Source: Bacillota bacterium
GTDB taxonomy: Bacteria; Bacillota; Clostridia; Lachnospirales; Lachnospiraceae
Direction: 5' to 3'
Assembly: GCA_023391695.1 (NCBI GenBank)
Contig: JAEWAK010000045.1
Location: 62,001-126,000, forward strand
DNA length: 64,000 nucleotides
The notes under the pieces: model-generated
Databases searched by the model: none
What the model was told of the DNA's origin: nothing
The model's input: the letters and a program-made list of their open reading frames with translations, nothing else
Program-made: the position numbers and the translations under genes
Shown: positions 25,945 through 35,210 of the stretch, one piece after another
How the letters are laid out: each line of letters opens with the position of its first letter
Position numbering within the stretch: the stretch's first letter is position 1

Positions 25945-26674
25945 AGCGTTACTTAAAACAGAAAGCAAACTGTCCCTTCGGGGAATGGACATGTTTATTT
26001 TTGCTATCTGTATGCCTGTTGCTGCCGTTGTTATTTTAGGAGCAGTTTTCGGAAATAACCCTGCTTTTGAGGGTGCGGAATATACCTTTTTGGAGCAGTC
26101 CTTTGGTGCGGTAGCGACTATTGCCATTTGTGCCGGAGGCGTGATGGGGCTTCCGCTGGTTATATCGGATTACCGCAGCAGAAAAATATTAAAGCGATAC
26201 AAGGTAACACCAGTAAGCCCAGCCCTTATCCTGGCGGTACAGGTTGTTATTTATGCGCTATATTCGATTGTTTCACTTAGCCTTGTTTACACGACAGGAG
26301 CAATATTTTTCGGTTATCGGTTACAAGGCTCATGGCTTTTATTCCTGGGAGCATACTTACTGGTTATGCTGTCTATGTTCAGTATTGGGCTGTTGGTTGG
26401 AGGAATTGCACCAGATATGAAAATTGCCAGTGCCGCCGCAAGCCTGCTATACTTTCCAATGCTTATTTTTTCAGGTGCTACTCTGCCTTACGAAGTTATG
26501 CCCGCTGTGCTTCAAAAGGCAGCGGATATACTGCCAATGACGCAGGGAATTAAACTTCTCAAAGCCGCTTCACTTGGTCTGCCAATGGATAGTGTTTTGA
26601 TTCCATTTATTGTTATGATTGTAATTGCAGTAATATGTATAAGTATTTCTGTCCGCTTTTTCAAGTGGGAATAA
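25931..26674 (+). CDS. ABC-2 type exporter permease
   Basis: About 247 residues from the ATG at 25931 (GAGGAGG upstream), overlapping the ATPase gene by 14 bp, so translation is coupled. Six hydrophobic segments are visible, e.g. MFIFAICMPVAAVVILGAVF, VSLSLVYTTGAIFFG and LIPFIVMIVIAVICISI. The motif YFPMLIFSGATLPYEVMP before the last loop is typical of ABC-2 drug exporters. Substrate unknown. Confidence 0.87.
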   Translation: MRTFKALLKTESKLSLRGMDMFIFAICMPVAAVVILGAVFGNNPAFEGAEYTFLEQSFGAVATIAICAGGVMGLPLVISDYRSRKILKRYKVTPVSPALILAVQVVIYALYSIVSLSLVYTTGAIFFGYRLQGSWLLFLGAYLLVMLSMFSIGLLVGGIAPDMKIASAAASLLYFPMLIFSGATLPYEVMPAVLQKAADILPMTQGIKLLKAASLGLPMDSVLIPFIVMIVIAVICISISVRFFKWE

Positions 26675-26739
26675 TAAATTACACAATGTTTACCTGCCAA
26701 AACCGAATGGTGCTGGCAGACAGCTGAATGCACGCTTTT

Positions 26740-26783
26740 AATGGCCTTCCGGTGGCAGTAATGCGATTGGAGGGCCATTTTAT
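26740..26783 (+). terminator. Terminator after the ABC exporter
   Basis: AATGGCCTTCC (26740-26750) pairs with GGAGGGCCATT (26769-26779), followed by TTATT. Confidence 0.65.
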
Positions 26784-26810
26784 TGTATCCCATACAATAA
26801 AACCACCTGA

Positions 26811-27080
26811 GCCTGTTTAAAAGAGTACGGCAATAAAACGGCAGAATTAAAAAGAGTATATGTAAACAAGTCATATAGAGGCAAAGGTTATAGTACATAT
26901 ATAGTAAAGCAGTTAATCGACAGGGCGAAAGAGAAAGGGTATGATTTCATGATACTGGAAACCGGAAGGAAACAGGTGGAAGCAATTTCACTTTATAAAA
27001 AGCTGGGTTTCCATGTTATAGAAAATTACGGGCAATATATCGGGGATGACAACAGTATATGCATGAAGATGGCTTTGTAG
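26811..27080 (+). pseudogene. Truncated GNAT acetyltransferase fragment
   Basis: The frame ending at TAG 27078-27080 encodes AELKRVYVNKSYRGKGYSTYIVKQL...AISLYKKLGFHVIENYG, the acetyl-CoA-binding RGKGY motif and C-terminal half of a GNAT N-acetyltransferase. Upstream the frame hits TGA (26808-26810) with no start codon or ribosome site, so the N-terminal half is lost. It is a gene remnant between the exporter and an SDR gene. Confidence 0.75.
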
Positions 27081-27108
27081 GAATATCAGGTGAAGAAAGG
27101 AGCCTTGT

Positions 27109-27993
27109 ATGAGAGAATCAAAAAAGAAGTCCGCGCCGGAAGGGGAAGAGCAGAAGAAAACGGCCCTGGTTACCGGTGCCAATTCCGGTATGGGTAAAGC
27201 GACAGCCGCCGCCCTGGCAGACGAGGGGTATCAGGTAGTGATGCTTTGCAGGAATAAGGAACGGGGCGAAGCAGCGATTAAGGAGTTGCAGAAAGAAAAG
27301 GACCGGGATTTAAGCCTTATGTTATGTAATCTTGGAAATATGGAGGAGATACGGAAGTTTACGGAGGAGTTTAAGAAAAACTTTGACGGGCTGGATGTAC
27401 TGGTGAACAATGCCGGAGTCGTTTCGTTAAAAAGAAAGGAAACGGATGACGGTCTGGAGGAGCAGTTTGGTGTAAACCACATCGGGCATTTTCTCCTGAC
27501 CCTGCGGCTGCTGGATGTCATGAAAACCGACAGCAGGATCGTTGTGGTGGCATCGGGGGCACATAAAATCGGCAGGATACATTTTAACGATATTAACTTA
27601 GTATGGGGATTTAATGCGGTAACTGCCTACAGCCAGTCGAAACTGGCCAATATCCTTTTCACCAGGGAACTGGCGGAACGCCTCCTTGACAGGGGAATTA
27701 CGGTTAATTGCTGCCATCCCGGCGCAGTGGCTACTTCCATGGGGATAGACCGGGACACCGGGTTTGGGAAAACCATTACGAAACTGTTAGCGCCCTATTT
27801 TATAACACCGGAAATGGGTGCCAGCACGGCGATTTATCTCGCAACCAGCCCGGATGTGGCAAAGGTGACCGGAAAATACTTTTACCGCTGCTGGATGAGT
27901 AAAACCTCAAAAGCCGCCAAGAGTAAAAAAGACGCAAGAAAACTATTTGCCTTAAGTGAGAGGATAACCGGGGAAAAGTTCAATCGATCCTAA
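27109..27993 (+). CDS. SDR-family oxidoreductase, retinol dehydrogenase-like
   Basis: 294 residues. NAD(P) motif VTGANSGMGKATAAAL, NNAG (VNNAGVV), Ser-Tyr-Lys (VVVASGAHK; YSQSKLANILF), and the extended SDR tail NCCHPGAVATSMG. A charged N-terminal leader (KKKSAPEGEEQKK) precedes the domain. AAAGGAG precedes the ATG. Substrate unknown. Followed by a bidirectional-looking terminator. Confidence 0.85.
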   Translation: MRESKKKSAPEGEEQKKTALVTGANSGMGKATAAALADEGYQVVMLCRNKERGEAAIKELQKEKDRDLSLMLCNLGNMEEIRKFTEEFKKNFDGLDVLVNNAGVVSLKRKETDDGLEEQFGVNHIGHFLLTLRLLDVMKTDSRIVVVASGAHKIGRIHFNDINLVWGFNAVTAYSQSKLANILFTRELAERLLDRGITVNCCHPGAVATSMGIDRDTGFGKTITKLLAPYFITPEMGASTAIYLATSPDVAKVTGKYFYRCWMSKTSKAAKSKKDARKLFALSERITGEKFNRS

Positions 27994-28003
27994 AGGTATC
28001 CAG

Positions 28004-28043
28004 AAGGGATGTGAAAAATATATTTTATCTTTTCACATCCCTT
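28004..28043. terminator. Bidirectional terminator
   Basis: AAGGGATGTGAAAA (28004-28017) pairs with TTTTCACATCCCTT. It serves the SDR gene and probably the convergent membrane-protein gene. Confidence 0.75.
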
Positions 28044-28110
28044 GTATTATAAGTTTATAACTGAATTTATATCCGGATCATGCTTGTTTCAATGTCAATA
28101 CATAGAAAAC

Positions 28111-28572
28111 TTAAACTTTCTTTTGAATTCCATAATTTTTAGATTTGCCAAGAGTACTGCCGACAGCAGTTAAAAGTATTGCTAAAAATGGTGCAACATA
28201 TATAATGGCATCGGATTTAAAACGGAGTTGATTTATTATGCCAAGTAATGGGACATTCCAAATCACCATTTCGATAGGTCCAAAATAGTAACTACCTCTA
28301 TTGATATATAATACTAAGGATAATACAATCAATAAAATAGCATCGCTGGCTCCGATTATGCCAATCATAAGTCCCTTTCTGAAGCCGGCATTCTTTTTTA
28401 ACCCATAAATTAACCAAATTCCTAAAAATAAAATTCCTATTCCGAATTCAACTGCTCTTATGAATACATTAGTCCATTGCCAGGAAAAACTTAAAAATAT
28501 ATAGGATATAATTCGATAGATAACAGAGATTAATAATAACTTTGCTCCATTTCTTACAATACTTTTCCTCAT
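28111..28572 (-). CDS. Small integral membrane protein, unknown
   Basis: 153 residues with about four hydrophobic segments (LLLISVIYRIISYIFLSF; FGIGILFLGIWLIYGL; AILLIVLSLVLYI; IIYVAPFLAILLTAVGS). No family motif recognised. GAAGGAG precedes the ATG. Stand-alone gene. Confidence 0.6.
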   Translation of the reverse strand: MRKSIVRNGAKLLLISVIYRIISYIFLSFSWQWTNVFIRAVEFGIGILFLGIWLIYGLKKNAGFRKGLMIGIIGASDAILLIVLSLVLYINRGSYYFGPIEMVIWNVPLLGIINQLRFKSDAIIYVAPFLAILLTAVGSTLGKSKNYGIQKKV

Positions 28573-29017
28573 AGGATTCCTGCTCCTTCAGATATTTCAT
28601 ATGTAAATATAATAACTGATAATAATAGAGACGCTAAAAACACTAATCTTTTAAATAATTTTAAACTATTTTTATTAACATTCATATTCATTAATATATA
28701 ATATAGTACATATTAGCACATTGTTCCAATAATGTAAAATGATCGCTTTCACTAAGATTCAGAAGTTAAAAGTATTCAATTTATCCGATGAAAAGAGGCT
28801 CTGTATTACGACTATTACCTGTGGTATGAATACGATAAACTGGTTGATCTGAAACATAAGTTTCGGCAAGCCATACATTTCTGATGCCATGGGAGCCGGG
28901 TTGCAAATAATGCAGATTATGGTATATAATAACAGGGAAAAGAGATTTCTTAAGCAGTTATAGTAAACGGGAGGATCCGGACATAGGTAATACTCCCAGA
29001 AAGACAGGTAATGGAAT
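28573..29017. other. Gene-free AT-rich gap
   Basis: No gene, strong repeat or RNA was recognised. Short open stretches near 28795-28890 have no start signals and may be decayed coding sequence. Confidence 0.4.
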
Positions 29018-29806
29018 ATGAATAATGAACAATATAAAACCAGAATCATAGAATTAAGGGAAATAATGAAAAGCAATGACGATGAATATGATAGCGACCA
29101 GAGCCAAGGATTACCTCAGCCGCCTTTGTCCAGGGAGAAGGTAAGTGATAAGGTAATTGAACTTACAAAAGATTTTGATCATCTGATTAAAAATAATAAT
29201 TTTCTTGATCTTCTGAATACGAGAACCAGTAAACGAAAATATACGGAAGACTCCCTTACTTTGGACGAAACAGCATACCTGCTCTGGGCTGCCCAGGGAG
29301 TGAAACAGGTAGTCGGCAGGGAGAGAAAAGCCACCTTCCGTACGGTACCTTCTGCCGGTGCCAGGCATCCTTTTGAAACCTATCTTTTCGTAAACCGTGT
29401 GGAAGGCCTGGAGAAGGGACTCTATCATTACCTGGCATTGGAACATAAACTGGAGTTTTTAGGAACCGTCGAAAATCAGGAGGAAAGGGTTACCGAGGCT
29501 TATGGTGGACAGACCTTTTTCGGCAATGCACCGGTTTCTTTCGTATGGACCGCAATACCATACCGCAGTGAATGGCGTTATACGGTCAATGCACAAAAAT
29601 ACGCCCTGGTCGATGCCGGCCACCTGTGCCAAAATTTGTACCTGGCAAGTGAGTCCATCGGCTGCGGTGCCTGCGGCATAGGTGCTTATGAACAGCCCCT
29701 TGCGGACGGCCTGTTAGGCCTGGATTCAAAACCTACGGACGCAAATGAGAATGAGTTTGTGGTCTATGCTGCATGTGTTGGCAGGATCGATAAAAAGGAA
29801 GCGTAG
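29018..29806 (+). CDS. SagB/ThcOx-type nitroreductase-family oxidoreductase
   Basis: 262 residues. RTSKRKYTEDSLTLDETAYLLWAAQG and FRTVPSAGARHPFETYLFV are typical of SagB-type FMN dehydrogenases, followed by DAGHLCQNLYLASESIGCGACGIGAY. SagB enzymes oxidise azolines in peptide natural products, but SagB-like stand-alone nitroreductases are common. No cyclodehydratase or precursor peptide gene is seen nearby. The N-terminal 50 residues are charged. The ribosome site is weak. Confidence 0.8.
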   Translation: MNNEQYKTRIIELREIMKSNDDEYDSDQSQGLPQPPLSREKVSDKVIELTKDFDHLIKNNNFLDLLNTRTSKRKYTEDSLTLDETAYLLWAAQGVKQVVGRERKATFRTVPSAGARHPFETYLFVNRVEGLEKGLYHYLALEHKLEFLGTVENQEERVTEAYGGQTFFGNAPVSFVWTAIPYRSEWRYTVNAQKYALVDAGHLCQNLYLASESIGCGACGIGAYEQPLADGLLGLDSKPTDANENEFVVYAACVGRIDKKEA

Positions 29807-29808
29807 TC

Positions 29809-30096
29809 ATGGTTATCGGATCCCTGAAAATAAAAATTCATACACCCTGGGTACATTCCTTAAAAGAAAAACGCATGGTGGTAAAAAGTCTGTGTGCCAA
29901 GGTACGCAATAAGTACAATGTATCCATAGCAGAGGCAGACGAACAGGACACCCACCAGATAACGGTACTGGGCCTTGCCTGTGCTGCCGGTGATGCTTCC
30001 CATGCGGACAGTGTACTGGACAATGTAATTAATTTTATCGAGAGCAATACGGAAGGTGAGATCATACAGGTGGAAAGAGAAATAATTCAGGCGTAA
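29809..30096 (+). CDS. DUF503 family protein (YlxP-like)
   Basis: 95 residues matching the small DUF503/YlxP family: VHSLKEKRMVVKSL near residues 16-30 and NKYNVSIAEADEQD. Family members are small alpha/beta proteins, in some genomes near ribosome maturation genes; the role is not settled. It starts 3 nt after the SagB-like stop codon and is therefore co-transcribed. Confidence 0.8.
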   Translation: MVIGSLKIKIHTPWVHSLKEKRMVVKSLCAKVRNKYNVSIAEADEQDTHQITVLGLACAAGDASHADSVLDNVINFIESNTEGEIIQVEREIIQA

Positions 30097-30121
30097 GATC
30101 CGGGTGGCATGGGATTCCTAA

Positions 30122-30261
30122 CCCATGCCACCTGTCGGCATAAAACACTTGGCGGGCCCATGCCACCCGTCGGCATAAAACACTTGGCGGGCCCATGCCA
30201 CCCGTCGGAATGAAACATTTGGCCGAGCCATGCCACCCGCTGGCATGATGCACTTGAACGA
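30122..30261. repeat. Four tandem 35-bp repeats between convergent genes
   Basis: The units begin CCCATGCCACCCGTCGGCAT and end near CACTTGGCGGG. Units 1-3 (30122, 30157, 30192) are nearly identical and unit 4 (30227) is degraded. Just upstream, GGTGGCATGGG (30104-30114) pairs with CCCATGCCACC of unit 1, giving a terminator-like hairpin for the DUF503 gene. Confidence 0.9.
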
Positions 30262-30290
30262 TTCAAGCCGGGCAGCCGGTATAAATTGAA

Positions 30291-31545
30291 TTATTCATAT
30301 TTTATCGGATAGTTAAGGGTTGAAAAATAATCTCCCGGTGTTTCCGCCCGCCGAATCCGCCGTATGGAGCCGTCCAGGCAAAGCAGCAGTTCGGCCGGCC
30401 TGAGCTTGCCGTTAAAATTATTGGAATGGGAATAAGTATAAGCCCCGGCATCATGAAAGATAAGGATATCGCCTGCCTCCATAGGGGGCAGGCTTTTGTT
30501 TCTTGCAAACCGGTCCCTGTCTTCACATAAAGCACCGGTAATGTCATAAACACAGTTACAGACTTCCTTTTCTTTACCGGCAGCAGTAACGTGGTAGTAA
30601 TCCGTGTATCTGGACGGGCTCATAAAGCTGTTGGTGGAGGCATCCAGACCGAGGAATTTTTTTTTTGTTTTCTTTCACATGAAGGACGGAAGACACGAAA
30701 TAACCGTAAGGCCCGGTCATGAAAATGCCGAATTCCAGATATAAAGGAATGGGTGTAAGGCCGGCAGCCCCTAACACCTCCTCGTAGGCTTTTTTAATAG
30801 AAAGGCTGACAGCTTCAAGATCGGCGGCAGGAGTATCTTCTTTGTAGGGGATTCCCAAACCTCCGGCCAGATTGATAAAATCAAACCGAATACCGGTTTT
30901 GTTATGGATATGAACCACCTTTTGAAATAAATTACGGGCATTTTCCCCGAAATAATCCGCCTCCGTTCGATGGCAGCCAAACTGGGAATGTAAGCCGAAG
31001 CGCCTCACTCCTTTTTCTTTTAAATTATTAACCCCTTCTATAAACTGTTCTGCTGTAAATCCAAATTTGTGATCCTCATAATTTAACAAGGTTTTATCCT
31101 GGTATTTGATCGTACCCCCGGGATTTAAACGGAAGCAGATAAGTTCCGGAATTCCTGCATATTTATCCAAATAATCAATATGGGAAAAGTCATCCAGGTT
31201 GATGATGGCGTTCAGGCTTTTGGCCTTTATAAATTCCCTGGCAGGAGTCACGTTGGAGGTAAACATGATCTGCTCCCCCTGAAAGGAACAGGAATCGGCT
31301 AAAATCAGCTCGGATTCGGAAGCGCAGTCCACACCGCAGTGCTCCTCCTTGAATATATTCAGTATCCAGGGATTTGGGGTGGACTTGACTGCAAAATATT
31401 CCCGGAAGCCCCTGTTCCAGGAGAAGGCTTTATGCAGGCGGCGTATGTTGTCCCGGATTCCCCTTTCGTCATAGAGGTAAAAGGGGGTGGGATACTCTGA
31501 AATAACGTGTTTTAAATCCTGAAACGCAAGCGGAAATTTTTTCAT
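30291..31545 (-). pseudogene. Frameshifted PLP amino-acid decarboxylase (LysA/ornithine-decarboxylase fold III)
   Basis: The 5' part encodes a fold-III decarboxylase: TPFYLYDERGI, the PLP Lys in EYFAVKSTPNP, FGLHSQFGCH, NLAGGLGIPY. At a run of ten A residues (plus-strand T10, 30657-30666) the frame is lost. The next frame continues as FLGLDASTNSFMSPSRYTDYYH and VYDITGALCEDRDRF, the expected C-terminal half with the second active-site Cys. Nine A residues would restore one frame of about 417 codons. The start is the ATG at 31545 (AAGGAG upstream). Possible causes are a real mutation, slippage rescue, or sequencing error. Divergent from a MocR regulator, which probably controls it. Confidence 0.82.
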
Positions 31546-31816
31546 TGGATATGCTCTCCTTTTTATTTTGTGTTTTAGTAATAATAATTTTCCCTGTCTT
31601 ATCTCCAATATGGGTTAATGATAAGTATGCGGTTATATATTTGTTATAGGATTAGGGTGTCAAAACCCAATACACTGTATCCATAAAATATACTCTGAGT
31701 GGACTTTTGAAACCTTAATCGTTATAATTAATCATAATAAAGAGAAACTTTAAAAACAAGAAGAGAATTGGGTATGTATACCGGTACAGATTTGCAGGAA
31801 AAGAAAGGAGGCTTCC

Positions 31817-33163
31817 ATGTATAAATATAACCAGATTGCCGATTCCATCCGGGAGGGAATCCATGGGGGAAAATTTAAGCCCGGAGAAAAGCTGCCCTCC
31901 ATATTGTCCTATGTGAAGGAATACGGCTATAATTCGGATACCGTTGTAAAAGCCTATAAGCTTTTAGAGGAGGAACACCTTATATATGCGGCGCCCAAAA
32001 GCGGCTATTATGTGATGAAATCCCTGGTCAGGGCAGAAAAGAAGAAAGGTGTGATTGACCTTAGTACGGTCAGGCCTCCGGACTGTATTAATCCCTATAA
32101 GGATTTTTACCATTGCATGGAGAAATCCATATCCATTTATAAAAATAAACTCCTGGAGTATGCCACGTCCCAGGGGATGGAGGAATTAAGGGCAGCCCTG
32201 GTAAAGCATTTGATGAATTTTCAGATATTTACGAAACAACAGGATATTTTTATTACCAACGGTGCCCAGCAGGCGTTATATATCCTGGCTGCCATGCCTT
32301 TTCCCGGAGCCGGCACGAAAGTAGTTGTGGAACAGCCCACCTATTCCGTTATGCTTCAGGCACTAAACTGTAATAAGATACCGGCTGCAGGGGTAAGAAG
32401 GACCGAGAAGGGGATCGACCTGGAGGAACTGGAAGCAATCTTTAAAACGGGGGGTGTAAAATTCTTCTATACCATGCCCAGATTCCAGAATCCGACGGGG
32501 TTCAGTTATAATGAAAAGCAGAAACGGGAAATCTTACGGCTCGCGGATAGGTACGGTGTGTATATTGCGGAAGACGATTATCTGGCTGATCTGGAACTGG
32601 AAGAGAGGTCAGAGCCCCTTTATGCCATGGGGGATAAGGAACGGATCGTTTATATACGGAGTTTCTCCAAAACCCTGCTGCCGGGATTGCGCCTGGGAAT
32701 GGCTGTTATACCGGATGCACTGAAAAAGGATTTCATGTTTTATAAGCAGAGCATGGATTTAAATACTCTGGTACTCACACAGGGTGCCCTGGAAATTTAC
32801 TTAAAAAGCAGTATGTACAAGTCTCATGTGGCACGGACCAAAAAATTCTATAAGAATAAAATGGAGGTCCTAAAAAAGGCCTGTGAACTTTACCTGAAGG
32901 ACAAGGTGAAGTACCATATACCCCCTACAGGCATCTATGCCTTTATAGAAATCCCGGGAAATAAGGCAGAGGCAATGGCAGACCGGCTTTCAAAATCCCG
33001 GGTGCTCTTAAACAGCACAAAAAGCGGCTGTCTGGACGGTTTTAGCTGTCCGCAGGGAATACGCCTGTGTACATGCAATTGTGAGAATGAAGAGATAGAA
33101 TTGGCAGTAAAGCGCATAAGCCAAGAAATAGAAAAACACAATTCCTTATTTAATAATTCCTAA
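31817..33163 (+). CDS. MocR-type regulator: GntR HTH fused to aminotransferase domain
   Basis: 448 residues. An N-terminal winged helix of the GntR type (YNQIADSIREGIHGGKFKPGEKLPS, residues 3-27) is followed by a fold-I aminotransferase-like domain with TNGAQQAL, PRFQNPTG, DDYLADL and the PLP Lys in IRSFSKTLLPGLRLG. MocR proteins sense PLP or amino-PLP adducts and regulate vitamin B6 or amine metabolism. The divergent neighbour is a PLP decarboxylase. AAAGGAGG precedes the ATG. Its 3' end overlaps the convergent NagZ-like gene by 18 bp. Confidence 0.9.
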   Translation: MYKYNQIADSIREGIHGGKFKPGEKLPSILSYVKEYGYNSDTVVKAYKLLEEEHLIYAAPKSGYYVMKSLVRAEKKKGVIDLSTVRPPDCINPYKDFYHCMEKSISIYKNKLLEYATSQGMEELRAALVKHLMNFQIFTKQQDIFITNGAQQALYILAAMPFPGAGTKVVVEQPTYSVMLQALNCNKIPAAGVRRTEKGIDLEELEAIFKTGGVKFFYTMPRFQNPTGFSYNEKQKREILRLADRYGVYIAEDDYLADLELEERSEPLYAMGDKERIVYIRSFSKTLLPGLRLGMAVIPDALKKDFMFYKQSMDLNTLVLTQGALEIYLKSSMYKSHVARTKKFYKNKMEVLKKACELYLKDKVKYHIPPTGIYAFIEIPGNKAEAMADRLSKSRVLLNSTKSGCLDGFSCPQGIRLCTCNCENEEIELAVKRISQEIEKHNSLFNNS

Positions 33164-34393
33164 ATTCAGCTTCCAGACCAGAATCCGGATTACGGATTCA
33201 TTGATCCGGTCTTCCGTTAGGGTGCCCTTTTCTATGGCGGTAAGGACTGCCGGGATCTGGATATTATAATCGGTGGCCACAACCAGGTCATTTCCGGCCG
33301 AAATGGCTAAAACAGCCGCTTCCTCATCATTGGTATATTCCTTTATGGCATCCATGCTTAAATCATCCGTCATGATAACACTGTTAAAATTTAATTCCTC
33401 TCTGAGGATCGTATGGACCTTATCTGAGAGGGAGGCGGGATAATCTTCATCCATGGATTTTACGACATTATGGGATACCAGTATGCTGTCTGCTCCTGCG
33501 GCGATACCGGCCTGAAAGGGGAGAAAATCACTGGTTTCAAAGGTTTCGTAGCTTCTCTCATCTATTGCGATGCCGGTATGGGTATCCACGTTATTACCGT
33601 AGCCGGGAAAATGTTTCAGCGTACTTCCGATGCCGTTTTTCTTCATCTCCGTAACAACCGTCTTCACATATTCGGCCGTCTGTTTGGCAGCTTTTCCAAA
33701 GGAGCGGTTATAGATAAAATCTTTGGGATCCGTTGATACGTCACATACCGGAGCCAGGTTTACGTTAATACCCAGCTCCTTTAACAAATCTGCCTTTTCC
33801 CCGGTATCACTGAGGATCAGATCAAAGCCGCCTTCCTTATATAAGTCCTGGGGGGATTTAAAAGGAACGGCGCGGAAGGCAGGATATTTACTTACCCGGT
33901 TAACACTTCCTCCTTCCTCATCGACGCCGATCAGCAGGGGGATTTTTGATTCCTTCTGATAGGCGGATATGGTTGAGATCATATCCTTTTTGGATTTGTC
34001 CTTAAAATCATCCCCAAACAAGATATAACCGCCCAGATGATAGGTATCAATATCGGCCAGTGCCTGTTCTTTTATACAGCGGACAAAAAACATCTGGCCG
34101 ACCTTTTCTTTCATAGACATATGACCGAGGATTTCCTGAGCCCTTTCTTCCTTGGTGGGGGAAGCCGGTGATTTTGTTGGGGATGGTGTAGGCGTGGGAG
34201 TTTCAGTTACTTCCGGTTCCGGTGCAGCCGTGGGAGTGGGCTGGGGAGCGGAAGTTTCCAGATCTTCCGTTACTTCTGCGGTGAGGGAGGGAGTAGTATT
34301 ATCCGCCGCATTGTCAGCGGGTGACTTACTGCATCCGTTTAAGGCGGATAATATCAGGATTAATAGGAGATATAATTTATAAATTTTTCGCAT
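33146..34393 (-). CDS. Glycoside hydrolase family 3 lipoprotein, NagZ-like
   Basis: 415 residues. The signal peptide ends LNGC (lipobox). A Pro/Thr-rich linker (TPTPTPSPTKSPASPT, about 55-80) leads to a GH3 barrel with GVDEEGGSVNRV, STLKHFPGYG and the nucleophile region VIMTDDLSMDAI. GH3 NagZ-type enzymes release N-acetylglucosamine from peptidoglycan fragments; in Firmicutes the enzyme is outside the membrane, as the lipobox indicates here. The second GH3 domain of NagA3-type enzymes is absent. Confidence 0.9.
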   Translation of the reverse strand: MRKIYKLYLLLILILSALNGCSKSPADNAADNTTPSLTAEVTEDLETSAPQPTPTAAPEPEVTETPTPTPSPTKSPASPTKEERAQEILGHMSMKEKVGQMFFVRCIKEQALADIDTYHLGGYILFGDDFKDKSKKDMISTISAYQKESKIPLLIGVDEEGGSVNRVSKYPAFRAVPFKSPQDLYKEGGFDLILSDTGEKADLLKELGINVNLAPVCDVSTDPKDFIYNRSFGKAAKQTAEYVKTVVTEMKKNGIGSTLKHFPGYGNNVDTHTGIAIDERSYETFETSDFLPFQAGIAAGADSILVSHNVVKSMDEDYPASLSDKVHTILREELNFNSVIMTDDLSMDAIKEYTNDEEAAVLAISAGNDLVVATDYNIQIPAVLTAIEKGTLTEDRINESVIRILVWKLNLGIIK

Positions 34394-34437
34394 TATGGTA
34401 ATCCTCCGTATAACGTAATTGTGTATTTAACCTGCGG

Positions 34438-34570
34438 AAGTCTCCCGCCTGGCCGGCGGAAATTTGACTTAACTTTTAGGCGGAGATCGGGGTCACCGCT
34501 TAAAACAGCAGCATAGCTGAGTAATAGGTTTTAGGCATTTAGCAAAGCGGTAGGTGAATGTCCGCTTTGA
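34438..34570. repeat. Structured intergenic repeat, copy 2
   Basis: A hairpin AAGTCTCCCGCC...GGCGG..GACTT (34438-34470) is followed by AACTTTTAGGCGGAG, then AACAGCAGCATAGCTGAGTAA, then GCAAAGCGGTAGGTGAATG and TCCGCTTTGA. The same modules occur at 945-1170 but partly in another order. It sits upstream of the NagZ-like gene. Confidence 0.5.
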
Positions 34571-34840
34571 AGAATTAATTTCTATATCCGGGGAAAATAG
34601 GAGGGATACTTTTCTTTTAAATAACATTCTAACACTTCTTATAAAACAGGTAAACTGTAATATAGTGCTGGTAAAAATTACAAAAGTATTCTGTCCGAAA
34701 TTTATCTGTAATATTATATACTTGAGATCTATACTATATTCTTCAATAAATTAATAAAGAATTTACAATAGAAAAATTATTTTTTAATGAGAAGCAGATA
34801 TCCTTATAGGTGTTGGAATAACATTTATCCGGAGGTTTGT

Positions 34841-34963
34841 ATGACAGAGTTAGTTAATAATATTAGGACAGATTTTATAACAGAATCTCTTGTATCCATA
34901 AATCTTACCGTATTGCCAGTTAAAAAAGGACAACCGGAAAAAATTTTATATATAAAAATTTAA
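34841..34963 (+). CDS. Short ORF of 40 residues with its own RBS and terminator
   Basis: CCGGAGG lies 5 nt before ATG 34841. The 40-residue product starts MTELVNNIRTDFI and ends KKGQPEKILYIKI. A clear intrinsic terminator follows 8 bp after the stop. No homology or domain is recognised. The three signals together support a real small gene. No other gene was seen in 34,394-35,210. Confidence 0.5.
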   Translation: MTELVNNIRTDFITESLVSINLTVLPVKKGQPEKILYIKI

Positions 34964-34970
34964 AGAACAG

Positions 34971-35004
34971 GATACGGGACTGTTTCAGGCCCTGTATCTT
35001 TTTT
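34971..35004 (+). terminator. Intrinsic terminator after the 40-residue ORF
   Basis: GATACGGG (34971-34978) pairs with CCCTGTATC (34990-34998), followed by six T residues. Confidence 0.8.
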
Positions 35005-35210
35005 CATGCAATAGAAAATTACGTCCTGCTGCACAAAAAAGTCCGACCCGCAGGAGGCACACCCACGTGTGGAGAGAGGCCGGTTTTGCCGGCTGCGCTC
35101 GGCGCGAAAAATGTGTACAGGAATTGAAAAACAGGTCACATTTACTTGAAACATCCGTATCCATAATTCAGATGTAAGGAGCGGAAAATATAAAATAAGG
35201 AGGATTAACT

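Noticed and set aside
30122..30261. A CRISPR array
   Set aside because: The repeats are directly adjacent without unique spacers and no cas genes are present.
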